Notes: a model not told the origin generated them from the letters alone. A stretch of 47,444 bases of DNA from Betaproteobacteria bacterium (GCA_005881575.1 VBCA01000037.1:1-47444), one strand, 5' to 3'; shown: positions 16,519 to 25,763, counted from the first letter of the stretch. Numbers and translations: made by a program.

Positions 16519-16794
16519 TCAGGGCCGGTTCTGGCCGGCAGTGCGCTCGCGGTAGATATCGCGGCCGTGGTCGTGGACGTCGCGCCGCAGCTGCCGGCGC
16601 TGCTCCGGAGTCATGCGCGCCTCACGATTCGCGTTCTGCCCGGCGACGTCGCGCGCCGGTACCTGTTGAGGCGGTGTCGGGCGTCCGGGCGCGGCGCGAC
16701 CGAGCCCGCGGTTGCCCTGGCCGTGCTGCGCTGCCGCCGGATGCGCGGCGAGCACAACCAGGGCGACAGCACCCAATGCGATCAGGAACCTCAC
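16519..16794 (-). CDS. Small exported protein of unknown function
   Basis: A 91-residue protein starting best at a GTG with GGAGG five bases upstream, which places the signal peptide MRFLIALGAVALVVLAAHPAAA right at the N-terminus; ATG codons four and eight codons upstream are alternatives. The mature part is Gly/Pro/Gln-rich, then has a basic helix (MTPEQRRQLRRDVHDHGRDIYR) of a type I have seen in small betaproteobacterial periplasmic proteins. No known domain. It is divergent from ompR-envZ, with 174 bases between, so it may be a target of that system. Confidence 0.6.
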   Translation of the reverse strand: MRFLIALGAVALVVLAAHPAAAQHGQGNRGLGRAAPGRPTPPQQVPARDVAGQNANREARMTPEQRRQLRRDVHDHGRDIYRERTAGQNRP

Positions 16795-16860
16795 ACTCGC
16801 CTCCATGGAACTCTTCATTGTCGGCCGTGTGCGAAGATTAGACGGCGTTTGTAAGTGATT

Positions 16861-16876
16861 TGCGACGACCGTCGCA
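16861..16876. promoter_or_regulatory. Perfect inverted repeat, candidate operator
   Basis: TGCGACG-AC-CGTCGCA is a perfect 7-2-7 inverted repeat in the 174-base gap between the small exported protein (minus) and ompR (plus). It is followed at 16881-16897 by TTGTAACAACTTGTTTC, which contains GTAACA and loosely resembles an OmpR half-site. Either could mediate autoregulation of ompR-envZ or control of the divergent gene. Confidence 0.35.
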
Positions 16877-16968
16877 CCGATTGTAACAACTTGTTTCCGC
16901 GCGGCACCCAGCAACCTGCGGTTACGCTCGCCCTGCAAGCACGCCGCCCATCAGGTTACGATACGCCG

Positions 16969-17694
16969 ATGACCGAGCCCAAGACAAGAATCCTGGTGGT
17001 CGACGACGATCTGCGCCTGCGCGACCTGCTGCAACGCTATCTGACCGAGCAGGGGTTCGGCGTGCACACCGTTCCGGATGCGGCGGGCATGGACAAGCTG
17101 CTAGCGCGCGAGCGCGTCGATCTCCTCGTGCTCGACCTGATGCTCCCGGGAGAGGACGGCCTGACGATCTGCCGCAGGCTGCGCGGCGGGAAGAATACGG
17201 TCCCCATCATCATGCTGACCGCCAAGGGCGAGGACGTGGACCGCATCGTCGGCCTGGAGATGGGCGCCGACGACTACCTGCCCAAGCCCTTCAACCCGCG
17301 CGAGCTGGTGGCGCGCATCAACGCGGTGTTGCGCCGCCGCGCGGCGCCGCTCCCCCCGGGCGCCCCCGCCGTCGAGGCGGAAGAGGTCAGCTTCGGAAAC
17401 ATGACGATCAACCTCGCCACGCGCACGCTCGAGCGCGACGGCCAGTCGCTGGCGCTCACCACGGGCGAGTTCGCCCTGCTCAAGGTCCTCGTCACGAATC
17501 CGAGGACGCCGCTGTCGCGCGACAAGCTGATGGAGCTCGCGCGCGGCCGCGAGTACGAGGTGTTCGACCGCTCGATCGACGTGCAGATCTCGCGCCTGCG
17601 GAAGCTCGTCGAGAAGGATCCCGCACATCCCGCCTACATCCAGACCGTGTGGGGGTTCGGCTACGTCTTCGTGCCCGACGGCCGGCCGCAATGA
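16969..17694 (+). CDS. ompR: OmpR-family response regulator
   Basis: A 241-residue response regulator with a receiver domain (acidic pocket Asp12/13, phospho-acceptor Asp56 in LLVLDLMLP, Thr84, Lys106 in GADDYLPKPF) and a C-terminal winged-helix DNA-binding domain (SLALTTGEFALLKVLV, then RSIDVQISRLRKLVEKDPAHPAYIQTVWGFGYVF). The length, the opening MTEPKTRILVVDDD and the RSIDVQISRLR motif fit OmpR itself. The ATG is chosen at the receiver start. The stop overlaps the kinase ATG (ATGA). Confidence 0.9.
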   Translation: MTEPKTRILVVDDDLRLRDLLQRYLTEQGFGVHTVPDAAGMDKLLARERVDLLVLDLMLPGEDGLTICRRLRGGKNTVPIIMLTAKGEDVDRIVGLEMGADDYLPKPFNPRELVARINAVLRRRAAPLPPGAPAVEAEEVSFGNMTINLATRTLERDGQSLALTTGEFALLKVLVTNPRTPLSRDKLMELARGREYEVFDRSIDVQISRLRKLVEKDPAHPAYIQTVWGFGYVFVPDGRPQ

Positions 17695-19013
17695 TTTTGC
17701 CGGTCTTGTGGCCGCGCTCGCTCCTGTGGCGCACTTTCATCCTGCTCGCCATCTTGGTGATCGTCACCACGGTCGGGTGGTTCCAGATTTTCCGCAGCTA
17801 TGAGCGGGAGCCGCGCGCGCGCCAGATTTCCCAGAATCTCATCAGCGCCGTCAACCTCATTCGAACCGCGCTGATCACTTCCCAGCCCGACAAGCGCCGC
17901 GACCTGCTCTCCGAGATCGCCGAACGCGAACGCATCCAGGTCTACCCGTCCGAGCCGGGCGAGCGCGTCGTACCGCTGCCCGACCTGCCGTTGCTGCGCC
18001 TGGTGAGCGAAGCAGTGCGCAAGGGGCTGGGGCCCGACACCCGGTTCGCGATCGAGCGCGAAGGCCAGCCCGGGCTCTGGGTGAGCTTCCACATCGACGA
18101 CGACGAATACTGGTTGCGGGTGCCGCGCGAGCGCATCGAGCGGCAGATCGCCCTGCGCTGGCTCGGCTGGGGCGCGCTCGTCTTGGCGCTGTCGCTCCTC
18201 GCCGCGTACTTCCTCGTGTCGCGCCTCAACCGCCCCCTGAAGGCGCTCGCTCAGGCCGCAAGCGCCATCGGCATGGGGAAGATGCCCGAGCCCGTCCCCG
18301 AGTCCGGTCCCGAGGAGATCCGCATGCTGTCTCAGGCTTTCAACCAGATGTCGAAGGGCCTCGCGCGCCTGGACGCCGACCGCGCCCTGATTCTCGCGGG
18401 CGTCTCGCACGACCTGCGCACGCCGCTCTCGAGGCTGCGGCTGGGACTGGAGATGAGCGGAGCCGAGGCGCAGCTGAGGGAGGGAATGACCGCCGATATC
18501 GAGGAGATGGACCGCACCGTCAACCAGTTCCTCGATTTTGCGAGGACCGACGGCGGCGAGCCGGTGCAGAGCGCCGATCTCGCCGCGATCGCGGCCGAGG
18601 TCGCCGAGCACTACCGGCGGCGCGGCAAATCGATCGAGACCGATTTTTCCCGCGTGCCCGAGCTGCCGCTGCAGCTGATGTCGATGCGGCGCGTGGTGCT
18701 GAACCTCATCGACAACGCGCTGCGCTACGGGGAAAAGGAAGTGAGCGTCGCGGTGCGCGCCGAAGACGGCGCGGTGGTGCTCCAGGTCGCGGACCGCGGC
18801 CCGGGCATTCCGGACTCGGAGGTGGAGCGGCTGAAGCAGCCGTTCACGCGCCTGGAGGTCGCGCGCAGCGACAAGGGCGGCGCGGGCCTGGGTCTCGCCA
18901 TCGTCGAGCGCGTGGTGCGCGCGCACCGCGGGCGATTCGAGCTGCTCCCCCGCGAGGGCGGGGGCCTCGTCGCGCGCATCCGCCTTCCGCTCGAAGGGCA
19001 AGCGGCCGCGTGA
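17691..19013 (+). CDS. envZ: EnvZ-type sensor histidine kinase
   Basis: A 440-residue inner-membrane kinase. TM1 is about residues 13-35, a periplasmic sensor region of about 120 residues follows (with WVSFHIDDDEYWLRVP near its end), TM2 is about 157-177 and a HAMP linker 178-230. The phosphorylated His240 is in GVSHDLRTPLSRLRL; ATPase boxes are NLIDNALRYG (N), DRGPGIP (G1) and GGAGLGLAIV (G2). This fits EnvZ, with a shorter sensor domain than some. Translationally coupled to ompR. Confidence 0.9.
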   Translation: MILPVLWPRSLLWRTFILLAILVIVTTVGWFQIFRSYEREPRARQISQNLISAVNLIRTALITSQPDKRRDLLSEIAERERIQVYPSEPGERVVPLPDLPLLRLVSEAVRKGLGPDTRFAIEREGQPGLWVSFHIDDDEYWLRVPRERIERQIALRWLGWGALVLALSLLAAYFLVSRLNRPLKALAQAASAIGMGKMPEPVPESGPEEIRMLSQAFNQMSKGLARLDADRALILAGVSHDLRTPLSRLRLGLEMSGAEAQLREGMTADIEEMDRTVNQFLDFARTDGGEPVQSADLAAIAAEVAEHYRRRGKSIETDFSRVPELPLQLMSMRRVVLNLIDNALRYGEKEVSVAVRAEDGAVVLQVADRGPGIPDSEVERLKQPFTRLEVARSDKGGAGLGLAIVERVVRAHRGRFELLPREGGGLVARIRLPLEGQAAA

Positions 19014-19078
19014 CCGCGCTCCGGACGAGAGACGCTTTTCCGGTACACTTCGCGGCAACTCAAAAGGACAATCCCGCC

Positions 19079-20020
19079 ATGAAGAGACTGCTCGCCGTCC
19101 TCGCCCTGGCCGCCGCCCCCGCGGCGTTCGCGCAGACCTGCCCGGAGAAGAACCTGATGTACTGGCAGGCGTTTCCGGCCGGTGGCGAATCCGACATCTC
19201 GGCGAGGCACCAGCAGTTCGTGCTGAAGAAGAAATGCCCCGCGATCGAAACCATCATCCAGTACAAGCCGGGAGTGGGGGGCGCCGTCATGTGGAACCAG
19301 ATGAACACCCTGCCGGGCGACGGGCTCAACGTCGTCGGCATCAACCTGCCGCACATCGTGCTCGCGCCCTTCGAGGGACAGGTGCAGTACAAGACCGAGG
19401 ACATCACGCCGACGTACTGGTTTCACTACACGCCGGACGCGCTGGTCGTGCCCGAGTCGAGCGCCATCAAGACCTTCCAGGATTTCCTCAAGGCCGCGAA
19501 GGAGGAGCCCGGAAAGCTCACGCTCGGCGGATCGGGGATCAATTCCGCGAACCACGCGGCGCACGAGCGCCTCGACTCGGAGTTCGGCGTCAAGACCCTC
19601 TACGTGCCTTTCAAGGGCACCGGCGACATGACCATCGCGGTGGCGGGCGGCCACGTGAGCGGCGCCATGTCCTACACCGCCTTCGCGATCAACAACAAGG
19701 GCAAGATGCGCGCGCTCGCGGTGGCGATGGACAAGCGCCACCCGCTGCTGCCGGACACGCCCACGTTCAAGGAGCTCGGCGTGAACTGGGTCGACGGCGC
19801 CTTCCGCGGCATCGGCATGCCGAAGTCCACGCCTCCCGCGGTGCGCAAGCGCATGTCCGACCTGTGGGCGGAGCTGAACAACGACCCGGAGATGAAGGAG
19901 CTCGCCGCGAAGAGCGGCTTCGAGCTGGTGAACGTCGGCGTGGGGCAGATGGACGCGTTCATGAAGGAACGCATCCGCGTCTACACGGGCGTGGCGAAAA
20001 AGATGGGGCTTGCGAAGTAA
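19079..20020 (+). CDS. Divergent Bug/TctC-family binding protein
   Basis: A 313-residue exported protein starting after an AAAAGGA site, with signal peptide MKRLLAVLALAAAPAAFA. It opens QTCPEKNLMYWQAFPAGGESDISARHQQF, recognisable as the Bug ligand loop but divergent, and keeps KPGVGGAVMWNQM and PDTPTFKELGVNWVDGAFRGIGMP. Unlike the other three Bug proteins here it has two cysteines early in the mature chain (TCPEK and KKKCPAIET) that could form a disulfide, and KYNIQ-type spacing differs. It is a lone gene, ending at a hairpin terminator. Confidence 0.85.
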   Translation: MKRLLAVLALAAAPAAFAQTCPEKNLMYWQAFPAGGESDISARHQQFVLKKKCPAIETIIQYKPGVGGAVMWNQMNTLPGDGLNVVGINLPHIVLAPFEGQVQYKTEDITPTYWFHYTPDALVVPESSAIKTFQDFLKAAKEEPGKLTLGGSGINSANHAAHERLDSEFGVKTLYVPFKGTGDMTIAVAGGHVSGAMSYTAFAINNKGKMRALAVAMDKRHPLLPDTPTFKELGVNWVDGAFRGIGMPKSTPPAVRKRMSDLWAELNNDPEMKELAAKSGFELVNVGVGQMDAFMKERIRVYTGVAKKMGLAK

Positions 20021-20027
20021 AACGCGA

Positions 20028-20054
20028 CCGGCGGGCTCGCGCCCGCCGGGATTT
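20028..20054. terminator. Bidirectional hairpin terminator
   Basis: CCGGCGGGC (20028-20036) pairs perfectly with GCCCGCCGG (20041-20049) across a TCGC loop and is followed by GATTTC on the plus strand; on the minus strand the stem runs into TCGCGTTTTA. It lies between the convergent ends of the Bug gene and the next minus-strand gene, so it can stop both transcripts. Confidence 0.65.
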
Positions 20055-20058
20055 CAGC

Positions 20059-20418
20059 TCAAGTATCCCACACGTCGCGCGTGGCGGTACGCGTCTTGGT
20101 CTTGTAGTAGTCGTCGAGCGTGCTCAGCTCCATGAGGATGTTGAGCGGAAAGCCGTTGCGTTTCCCGCGGGTGTCGGTGAGCAGCTCCTCGAAATAGCGG
20201 TTCATCTCGCGCGGTATCTTCCACAGCTTGGCCATGTGATTGACGATCCTCGGAAACGCGGCGGCGAGCTCCTTGGGCCGTGCCGATTCTTCGATGTACG
20301 CGAGCAGCGCCTCGCCCGCGGGATTCAATTCGAAGTCGTCTTTTTCGGGCTGGTGGCGGCGCTTGCTGTAATCCACCGGCGCCGCGACGTTCGGCTTCAT
20401 GGGGAATGCGATATCCAT
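20059..20418 (-). CDS. Conserved-looking protein of unknown function
   Basis: A 119-residue soluble protein that I do not recognise by name. It has no signal peptide or membrane segment and looks mostly helical: PAGEALLAYIEESARPKELAAAFPRIVNHMAKLWKIPREMNRYFEELL, then a conserved-looking end with FPLNILMELSTLDDYY. I use the ATG giving MDIAFPMKP, seven bases after GGAG; an ATG nine codons upstream is possible. It is on the same strand as thpR, 69 bases further on, and ends at the shared terminator. Confidence 0.6.
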   Translation of the reverse strand: MDIAFPMKPNVAAPVDYSKRRHQPEKDDFELNPAGEALLAYIEESARPKELAAAFPRIVNHMAKLWKIPREMNRYFEELLTDTRGKRNGFPLNILMELSTLDDYYKTKTRTATRDVWDT

Positions 20419-20487
20419 TTGGGGACTCCATCCGGGTGAACACATAGCGAAATTACTCGGATTTTCCTTCCCCTGGAAGGCATTACG

Positions 20488-20997
20488 TCACGCCGACCAG
20501 GATCTCCGGACTTCGTAGCGGCTGCCCCGGGGCAGCGTCACCGACTGCACCAGCGCGAATCCCGCCAGCCGCCATTCGATCGGCGCGAGCTCAGGGATGG
20601 CGCGCGGCTCGCGCCCGTCGCGTAAGAGCGTCACGTGCGACACGAAGGGCTTGGTGTCGAAGGCGATCCGCGATTTAGCAAGCGCCCCGCGCAGCCCGGA
20701 GACGAGCGCTGCCAGCTCTGGCGGGACGAGCGAAGGGCCGGCCCAGGCGATGCGGTTGTGCTTCCAGTAGCCCGGCCGGTCGAGCACGAGCGACGCGGCC
20801 TGCATCGCGACCCCGCCAGCGGCGCGCTCGACCTCCGCGACGTGCGCCTCCTCGACGCTGCCGAGGAAGGCGAGCGTCACGTGCAGATTCTCAGGGTGCG
20901 TGGCCCGGCCGCCGCACAGCGCGTGCAGCTCGCGCGACCAGCGCGCGAGCTCGGCGCGCACCGCGTCGTCGGGCCACAACGCGAAGAACAGCCTCAT
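20488..20997 (-). CDS. thpR: RNA 2',3'-cyclic phosphodiesterase ThpR
   Basis: A 169-residue 2H-phosphoesterase, close to the usual length. The two catalytic HxTx motifs are HVTL at 39-42 (followed by AFLG) and HVTL at 121-124; the opening MRLFFALWP is typical. Members open 2',3'-cyclic phosphates on RNA and join tRNA halves in vitro. It lies after ispF, separated by a 66-base inverted repeat that leaves no clear ribosome-binding site before the ATG. Confidence 0.92.
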   Translation of the reverse strand: MRLFFALWPDDAVRAELARWSRELHALCGGRATHPENLHVTLAFLGSVEEAHVAEVERAAGGVAMQAASLVLDRPGYWKHNRIAWAGPSLVPPELAALVSGLRGALAKSRIAFDTKPFVSHVTLLRDGREPRAIPELAPIEWRLAGFALVQSVTLPRGSRYEVRRSWSA

Positions 20998-21003
20998 TGA
21001 TCA

Positions 21004-21069
21004 AAATCGGGGACAGACCAGGGTTTCGTGACCGAACGAGCGATGAAAACCGTGGTCTGTCCCCGGTTT
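21004..21069. repeat. Inverted repeat between ispF and thpR
   Basis: Arms 21004-21026 and 21047-21069 (23 bases each) match at 21 positions when one is reverse-complemented; the core is CGGGGACAGACCA, with a 20-base loop. The right arm runs into the ispF stop codon. Arms and size resemble REP-like palindromes that IS200-like transposases of the RAYT type act on, but no transposase gene is near. It could also work as a transcript hairpin between the two genes. Confidence 0.75.
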
Positions 21070-21535
21070 ACTCGATCAGCGCGATCGCCTCGGCGGCGAT
21101 TCCTTCGCCGCGACCGATCGCGCCGAGCCGCTCGGCGGTCTTCGCCTTGACGTTGACCTGGTCGGCGCGGATCCCGAGATCGGCGGCGAGGTTTGCGACC
21201 ATCGTCGGGATGTGCGGGGCCATCTTCGGCGCTTCGGCGACGATGGTGGCATCGACGTTGGCGATCGAGAATCCGGCGTCGCGGATCTTTCCGCCGACCT
21301 CGCGCAGGAAGGCGCGGCTGTCGGCGTTCTTGTATTTCGGATCGCTGTCCGGGAAATGCCGGCCGATGTCGCCGAGCGCCGCAGCCCCGAGGAGCGCGTC
21401 GCACACCGCGTGGACCAGCACGTCGGCGTCGGAGTGCCCCGCGAGGCCTTTTTCGAACGGTATGTTCACCCCGCCAAGGATGAGCTTCCGGCCCTTCACC
21501 AGCGCGTGCACGTCGTATCCCTGGCCGATCCTCAC
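21068..21535 (-). CDS. ispF: 2-C-methyl-D-erythritol 2,4-cyclodiphosphate synthase
   Basis: A 155-residue enzyme of the MEP isoprenoid pathway that cyclises CDP-methylerythritol phosphate and releases CMP. The metal site is formed by Asp8 and His10 (GYDVH) and His42 ([11 protein letters not shown]); [10 protein letters not shown] and the nucleotide-binding [17 protein letters not shown] are present. The start is GTG ([10 protein letters not shown]), overlapping the ispD stop as GTGA. The frame stays open far upstream but that is antisense-free shadow of ispD. Confidence 0.95.
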   Translation of the reverse strand: MRIGQGYDVHALVKGRKLILGGVNIPFEKGLAGHSDADVLVHAVCDALLGAAALGDIGRHFPDSDPKYKNADSRAFLREVGGKIRDAGFSIANVDATIVAEAPKMAPHIPTMVANLAADLGIRADQVNVKAKTAERLGAIGRGEGIAAEAIALIE

Positions 21536-22221
21536 GGCAGGTCCCTGAGCATCTTTTCCGCGATCTCGAGGTCCGCGGGAAAAGTCACCTTCATGTTTTT
21601 CGTGCTGCCTTCGACGAGCTTCGGTTTGTAGCCGAGCGCTTCCACCGCGCTCGCCTCGTCGGTGACGTGCTCGGCTTCGCGCAGCGCGCGCAGCAGCATG
21701 CTGTGCCGGAACATCTGCGGCGTCTGCGCCCGCCACAGCCCGTCGCGCGGCGCGGTCGCGGCGATGCGCCGCTCCTCGTCCGCGCGCTTTAGCGTGTCGG
21801 CGACGGGAACGGCGAGGATTCCGCCGACTTCGTCTCCCCCGGCCTCTTCGATCAGGCGGCGCAGCTCGGGCGTGCCCAGGCAGGGCCGCACCGCGTCGTG
21901 GACCAGTATCCAGTCGTTCGGGTCGACTAGGCTCGCCGCAGCGATGATTCCGTTCAACACGCTGTCGCGCCGGCTCGCGCCGCCGCAGTAGAGCGGGGCG
22001 AGCCGGTTGCCGAAGGCGCTCCAGTCGCACTTGCGAAACTCGGTGTCCCCCGGAGCGAGCACCACGAAGGCGATCTCCACTTCCGGCGCGGCGAGCAGGC
22101 GCGCGATCGAGTGGTGCAGCATCGGCTTGCCCGCGAGCGGCGAGTATTGCTTGGGCACGTCGGCCCCGAAGCGCGAACCCGAGCCTGCGGCCGGAACCAG
22201 GCCGAAATATCTGGAAGTCAC
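21532..22221 (-). CDS. ispD: 2-C-methyl-D-erythritol 4-phosphate cytidylyltransferase
   Basis: A 229-residue nucleotidyltransferase that makes CDP-methylerythritol. The CTP loop is [35 protein letters not shown] and the [11 protein letters not shown] motif complete the active site. I chose a GTG start ([13 protein letters not shown]) that gives the usual length; the frame is open 29 codons further but that part runs through the AT-rich divergent promoter region. No good ribosome site is visible. It is coupled to ispF and divergent from mfd. Confidence 0.94.
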   Translation of the reverse strand: MTSRYFGLVPAAGSGSRFGADVPKQYSPLAGKPMLHHSIARLLAAPEVEIAFVVLAPGDTEFRKCDWSAFGNRLAPLYCGGASRRDSVLNGIIAAASLVDPNDWILVHDAVRPCLGTPELRRLIEEAGGDEVGGILAVPVADTLKRADEERRIAATAPRDGLWRAQTPQMFRHSMLLRALREAEHVTDEASAVEALGYKPKLVEGSTKNMKVTFPADLEIAEKMLRDLP

Positions 22222-22230
22222 TGAAATCGG

Positions 22231-22263
22231 TTGAGATTCGAAGAATTCGACACGATATATAAT
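22231..22263 (+). promoter_or_regulatory. Candidate mfd promoter
   Basis: A short AT-rich stretch in otherwise GC-rich sequence holds TTGAGA (22231-22236) and TATAAT (22258-22263) on the plus strand, but 21 bases apart; TATATA two bases earlier gives 19. Spacing is long for sigma-70, so only the -10 is convincing. Confidence 0.3.
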
Positions 22264-22283
22264 TACCTCGATTATAACTGGGT

Positions 22284-22334
22284 CCCGAGTTCGAACTCCG
22301 CTTCGCAAGGCGAGCGGCGCTCAACTCGGGTTTT
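22284..22334 (+). promoter_or_regulatory. Leader hairpin upstream of mfd
   Basis: CCCGAGTT (22284-22291) pairs with AACTCGGG (22323-22330), and the enclosed CGCTTCGC / GCGAGCG can form an inner stem. TTTT follows directly. Placed about 20 bases before the mfd ATG, it looks like an intrinsic terminator or attenuator, though the T-run is short. Confidence 0.4.
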
Positions 22335-22355
22335 GCTATTTCTGAAACGAAGACG

Positions 22356-25300
22356 ATGAGCGCAGTCATCGAAAAAAACGCGAGCGCCGCCCGCCTTCAC
22401 GGCTCGAGCGACGCGCTCGCGCTCGCGCTCGCAGCGAAAGCCTCGCGGCCGGCGGTGGTGCTCTGCGCCCGCGCGACCGAGGCGCAGCGCTTGAAGGACG
22501 AGATCGCGTGGTTCGCGCCGCAGCTCGCCGTGCTGCTCCTGCCCGACTGGGAGACCCTGCCTTACGACGGCTTCTCGCCGCACCATGATCTGGTGTCGGA
22601 GCGCTTGGCGACGCTCTACCGCATCATGCGCGAGGACTTCGACGTCGCCATCGTTCCCGCAGCGACCGCGCTCACGCGCCTCGCGCCCCCGTCCTTCCTC
22701 GCCGCGCACAGTTTTTTCCTGAAGGCGGGGGAAGCGCTCGATCTGGACGCGCTGCGATCCCAGCTCACGCTCGCCGGCTACAGCCACGTTACGCAGGTGG
22801 TCGCGCCGGGCGAGTACTGCGTGCGCGGCGGTCTCGTCGACCTCTTTCCCATGGGCAGCGCCCTCCCCTACCGCCTCGATCTCTTGGACGACGAGATCGA
22901 GTCGATCCGCTCCTTCGATGCGGACACCCAGCGCACGCTCTACAAGGTGGCGGAGATCCGCCTCCTGCCGGCGCGCGAGTTTCCCATGGACGAAGCCGGG
23001 CGCAACCAATTCCGCCGCAGCTACCGCGACGCCTTCGAGGGCGATCCCTCGAAGAGCCGCATCTACAAGGACGTGAGCAACGGCGTCGCGCCCGCGGGGA
23101 TCGAGTACTACCTGCCGCTCTTCTTCGAGAAAACCGCGACGATCTTCGACTACTTGCCGAAGGGCGCCACGGTCAGCATGCACGGCGAGGTGCACGCGGC
23201 CCTCACCGAGTTCTGGCGCGATGCTCAAGGGCGCTATCACCTCCTCCAAGGCGACCGCGCGCGGCCCTTGCTCCCGCCCGCGGAGATTTTCCTCTCCGCC
23301 GAGGATTTTTTCGTGCGCGCCAAGGCTTTCCGGCGCGCCGAGTTCGAAGGCGAAGCGCCGTCCGCGCATCCGTTGCCCGAGCTCGCGGTGGAGCGGCGCG
23401 CTGCCGATCCCCTGCACCGCCTGAAGACCTTCCTTGCCGCGACGCCGGCGCGCGTCATGCTGCTCGCCGAATCGCCCGGCCGGCGCGAGACGCTCGCCCA
23501 GTACCTCGCCGAATACGGCTTGAAGCCCGAACCCTGCGCTGGCTTCGAGGAATTCAAGCGCTCGGAATCGCGCTTTTCGCTCGGCGTGGCCCCGCTCCTC
23601 GCCGGCTTCTTCCTCGATGCGGAGGGCCTTTGCTTCGTCACCGAGTCGGAGCTCTATGCGGGAACCGCGCGCTCGCCCGCGGCGCGCGAGCGCAAACCGG
23701 TGAGCTCGGTCGAGGGGATGCTGCGCGATCTCTCCGAGCTGCGCTCGGGCGACCCGGTGGTGCACGTGCAGCACGGCATCGGTCGCTACCGGGGCCTCGT
23801 GGATCTCGACCTGGGGGAAGGCGCCGCGGAATTTTTGCTGCTCGAATACGCGGAGGAGAACAAGCTCTACGTGCCGGTGGCGCAGCTGCACTCGATCGGC
23901 CGCTACTCGGGCGGGCCGCCGGAGCAGGCGCCGCTGCACAAGCTGGGCGGCGACCAGTGGGAGAAGGCGAAGCGCAAAGCCGCGCGCGCGGTGCGCGACA
24001 CCGCCGCGGAATTGCTCAACCTCTACGCCCGGCGCGCGACCCGCCTAGGCCACGCCTTCCAGCTGAACCAGCACGACTACGAGGCCTTCGCCGAAGGCTT
24101 CGGTTTCGAGGAGACGCCGGACCAGGCGGCCGCAATCTCGGCTGCCATCGACAACATGAAGAGCGGCAAGCCCATGGACCGCCTCGTCTGCGGCGACGTC
24201 GGTTTCGGCAAGACGGAAGTCGCGCTGCGAGCCGCCTTCGTCGCCGTCGCCGACAACATGCAGGTCGCGGTGCTCGCGCCCACGACGCTCTTGGCCGAGC
24301 AGCATTTCAACACTTTTTCCGACCGCTTCGCCGACTGGCCGATCAAGCTGGCGGAGCTCTCGCGCTTCAAGAGCGGCAAGGAGACGACGGCGGCGCTGGA
24401 AGGCCTTGCCGCAGGCGAAGTCGACATCGCCATCGGCACGCACAAGCTCCTGCAGCGCGACGTGAAGTTCAAGCGCCTGGGCCTCGTGATCGTCGACGAG
24501 GAGCACCGCTTCGGCGTGCGCCAGAAGGAAGCGCTGAAGGCGCTGCGGGCGGAGGTCGACGTGCTCACGCTCACCGCGACGCCGATCCCGCGCACGCTCG
24601 CGATGTCGCTCGAAGGCCTGCGCGATCTCTCGGTGATCGCCACGGCGCCGGAACGGCGCCTCGCGATCCGCACCTTCGTCACGCCGTATTCGAGCGGCAT
24701 CATCCGCGAGGCGGCGTTGAGGGAGTTGAAGCGCGGCGGGCAGATCTTCTTCCTGCACAACGACGTCGCCACCATAGAGATCATGCGCGAGAAGCTGGAA
24801 AAGCTCCTGCCGGAAGCGCGCATCGCGGTCGCGCACGGCCAGATGCGCGAGCGGAACCTAGAGCGCGTGATGCGCGAGTTCCTGCAGCAACGGCACAACC
24901 TCCTCCTCTGCTCGACCATCATCGAGACCGGGATCGACATCCCGACCGCCAACACCATCATCATCGAGCGCGCCGACAAGTTCGGCCTCGCGCAATTGCA
25001 CCAGCTGCGCGGCCGCGTCGGGCGCTCGCACCACCAGGCCTACGCCTACCTCCTCACCCCCGGCGAGGAAGCGCTCTCCGCCGCGGCGAAGAAAAGGCTG
25101 GAAGCGATCCAGATGATGGAGGAGCTGGGCTCGGGGTTCTACCTCGCCATGCACGACCTCGAGATCCGCGGCGCGGGCGAGGTGCTGGGCGAATCGCAGT
25201 CGGGCGAGATGCAGGAAGTGGGCTTCAACCTCTACGCCGACATGCTCGACCACGCGGTGCGGTCATTGAAGGCCGGACGCGAGCCCGACCTGTCGCAGCC

Positions 25301-25763
25301 TTTCGAGGTCACGACCGAGATCAACCTGCACTTCCCGGCGCTCCTGCCCGCGAGCTACTGCGCCGACGTGCACGAGCGCCTGGTGCTCTACAAGCGCTTC
25401 GCCAATTGCGAGAGCGCCGAGCGCGTCGAGGCGATGCAGGAAGAGCTGGTCGACCGCTTCGGCGACCTGCCGGGCGCGGCGCGCGCGCTGATCGAGAGCC
25501 ATCGCCTGCGCATCCTCGGTCGCCGCTTGGGCGTCTCGCGCGTCGACGCGGCTCCTGAATTCATCCAGGTGCAGTTCGTCCAGCATCCCCCGCTCGACCC
25601 GGCCGCGGTGCTGAAGGTCGTGCGGAAACAGCGCGGCTGGAAGCTCACTGCGCCGAACAAGCTGCGCGTCGAGCGCGTCACGAGCGAGCTCCCCGAGCGC
25701 GCGCTCGCCGTCCGGCAGGTGCTGGAAGCGCTCGCCCCGGCGGCGCTCAAGCAGGCGGCGTAG
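22356..25763 (+). CDS. mfd: Transcription-repair coupling factor Mfd
   Basis: A full-length 1135-residue Mfd, which removes RNA polymerase stalled at lesions and recruits UvrA. Order: UvrB-like module (about 1-350, [20 protein letters not shown]), CarD-like RNA polymerase interaction domain (about 460-530, [16 protein letters not shown]), RecG-like translocase with Walker A GDVGFGKT at 613-620 and DEEH box at 714-717, motif [21 protein letters not shown] motif VI, and a C-terminal TRCF domain (about 970-1110). The last 17 bases overlap the convergent membrane-protein gene. Confidence 0.97.
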   Translation: MSAVIEKNASAARLHGSSDALALALAAKASRPAVVLCARATEAQRLKDEIAWFAPQLAVLLLPDWETLPYDGFSPHHDLVSERLATLYRIMREDFDVAIVPAATALTRLAPPSFLAAHSFFLKAGEALDLDALRSQLTLAGYSHVTQVVAPGEYCVRGGLVDLFPMGSALPYRLDLLDDEIESIRSFDADTQRTLYKVAEIRLLPAREFPMDEAGRNQFRRSYRDAFEGDPSKSRIYKDVSNGVAPAGIEYYLPLFFEKTATIFDYLPKGATVSMHGEVHAALTEFWRDAQGRYHLLQGDRARPLLPPAEIFLSAEDFFVRAKAFRRAEFEGEAPSAHPLPELAVERRAADPLHRLKTFLAATPARVMLLAESPGRRETLAQYLAEYGLKPEPCAGFEEFKRSESRFSLGVAPLLAGFFLDAEGLCFVTESELYAGTARSPAARERKPVSSVEGMLRDLSELRSGDPVVHVQHGIGRYRGLVDLDLGEGAAEFLLLEYAEENKLYVPVAQLHSIGRYSGGPPEQAPLHKLGGDQWEKAKRKAARAVRDTAAELLNLYARRATRLGHAFQLNQHDYEAFAEGFGFEETPDQAAAISAAIDNMKSGKPMDRLVCGDVGFGKTEVALRAAFVAVADNMQVAVLAPTTLLAEQHFNTFSDRFADWPIKLAELSRFKSGKETTAALEGLAAGEVDIAIGTHKLLQRDVKFKRLGLVIVDEEHRFGVRQKEALKALRAEVDVLTLTATPIPRTLAMSLEGLRDLSVIATAPERRLAIRTFVTPYSSGIIREAALRELKRGGQIFFLHNDVATIEIMREKLEKLLPEARIAVAHGQMRERNLERVMREFLQQRHNLLLCSTIIETGIDIPTANTIIIERADKFGLAQLHQLRGRVGRSHHQAYAYLLTPGEEALSAAAKKRLEAIQMMEELGSGFYLAMHDLEIRGAGEVLGESQSGEMQEVGFNLYADMLDHAVRSLKAGREPDLSQPFEVTTEINLHFPALLPASYCADVHERLVLYKRFANCESAERVEAMQEELVDRFGDLPGAARALIESHRLRILGRRLGVSRVDAAPEFIQVQFVQHPPLDPAAVLKVVRKQRGWKLTAPNKLRVERVTSELPERALAVRQVLEALAPAALKQAA

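Noticed and set aside
20994-21404. Long minus-strand frame across ispF in another phase, rich in Arg
   Set aside because: Arg/Ala/Gly-rich shadow frame typical of high-GC sequence; ispF is the real gene.
22272-23939. 555-codon minus-strand frame opposite mfd
   Set aside because: It is antisense to a full-length Mfd and has the His/Arg/Glu-rich composition of shadow frames.
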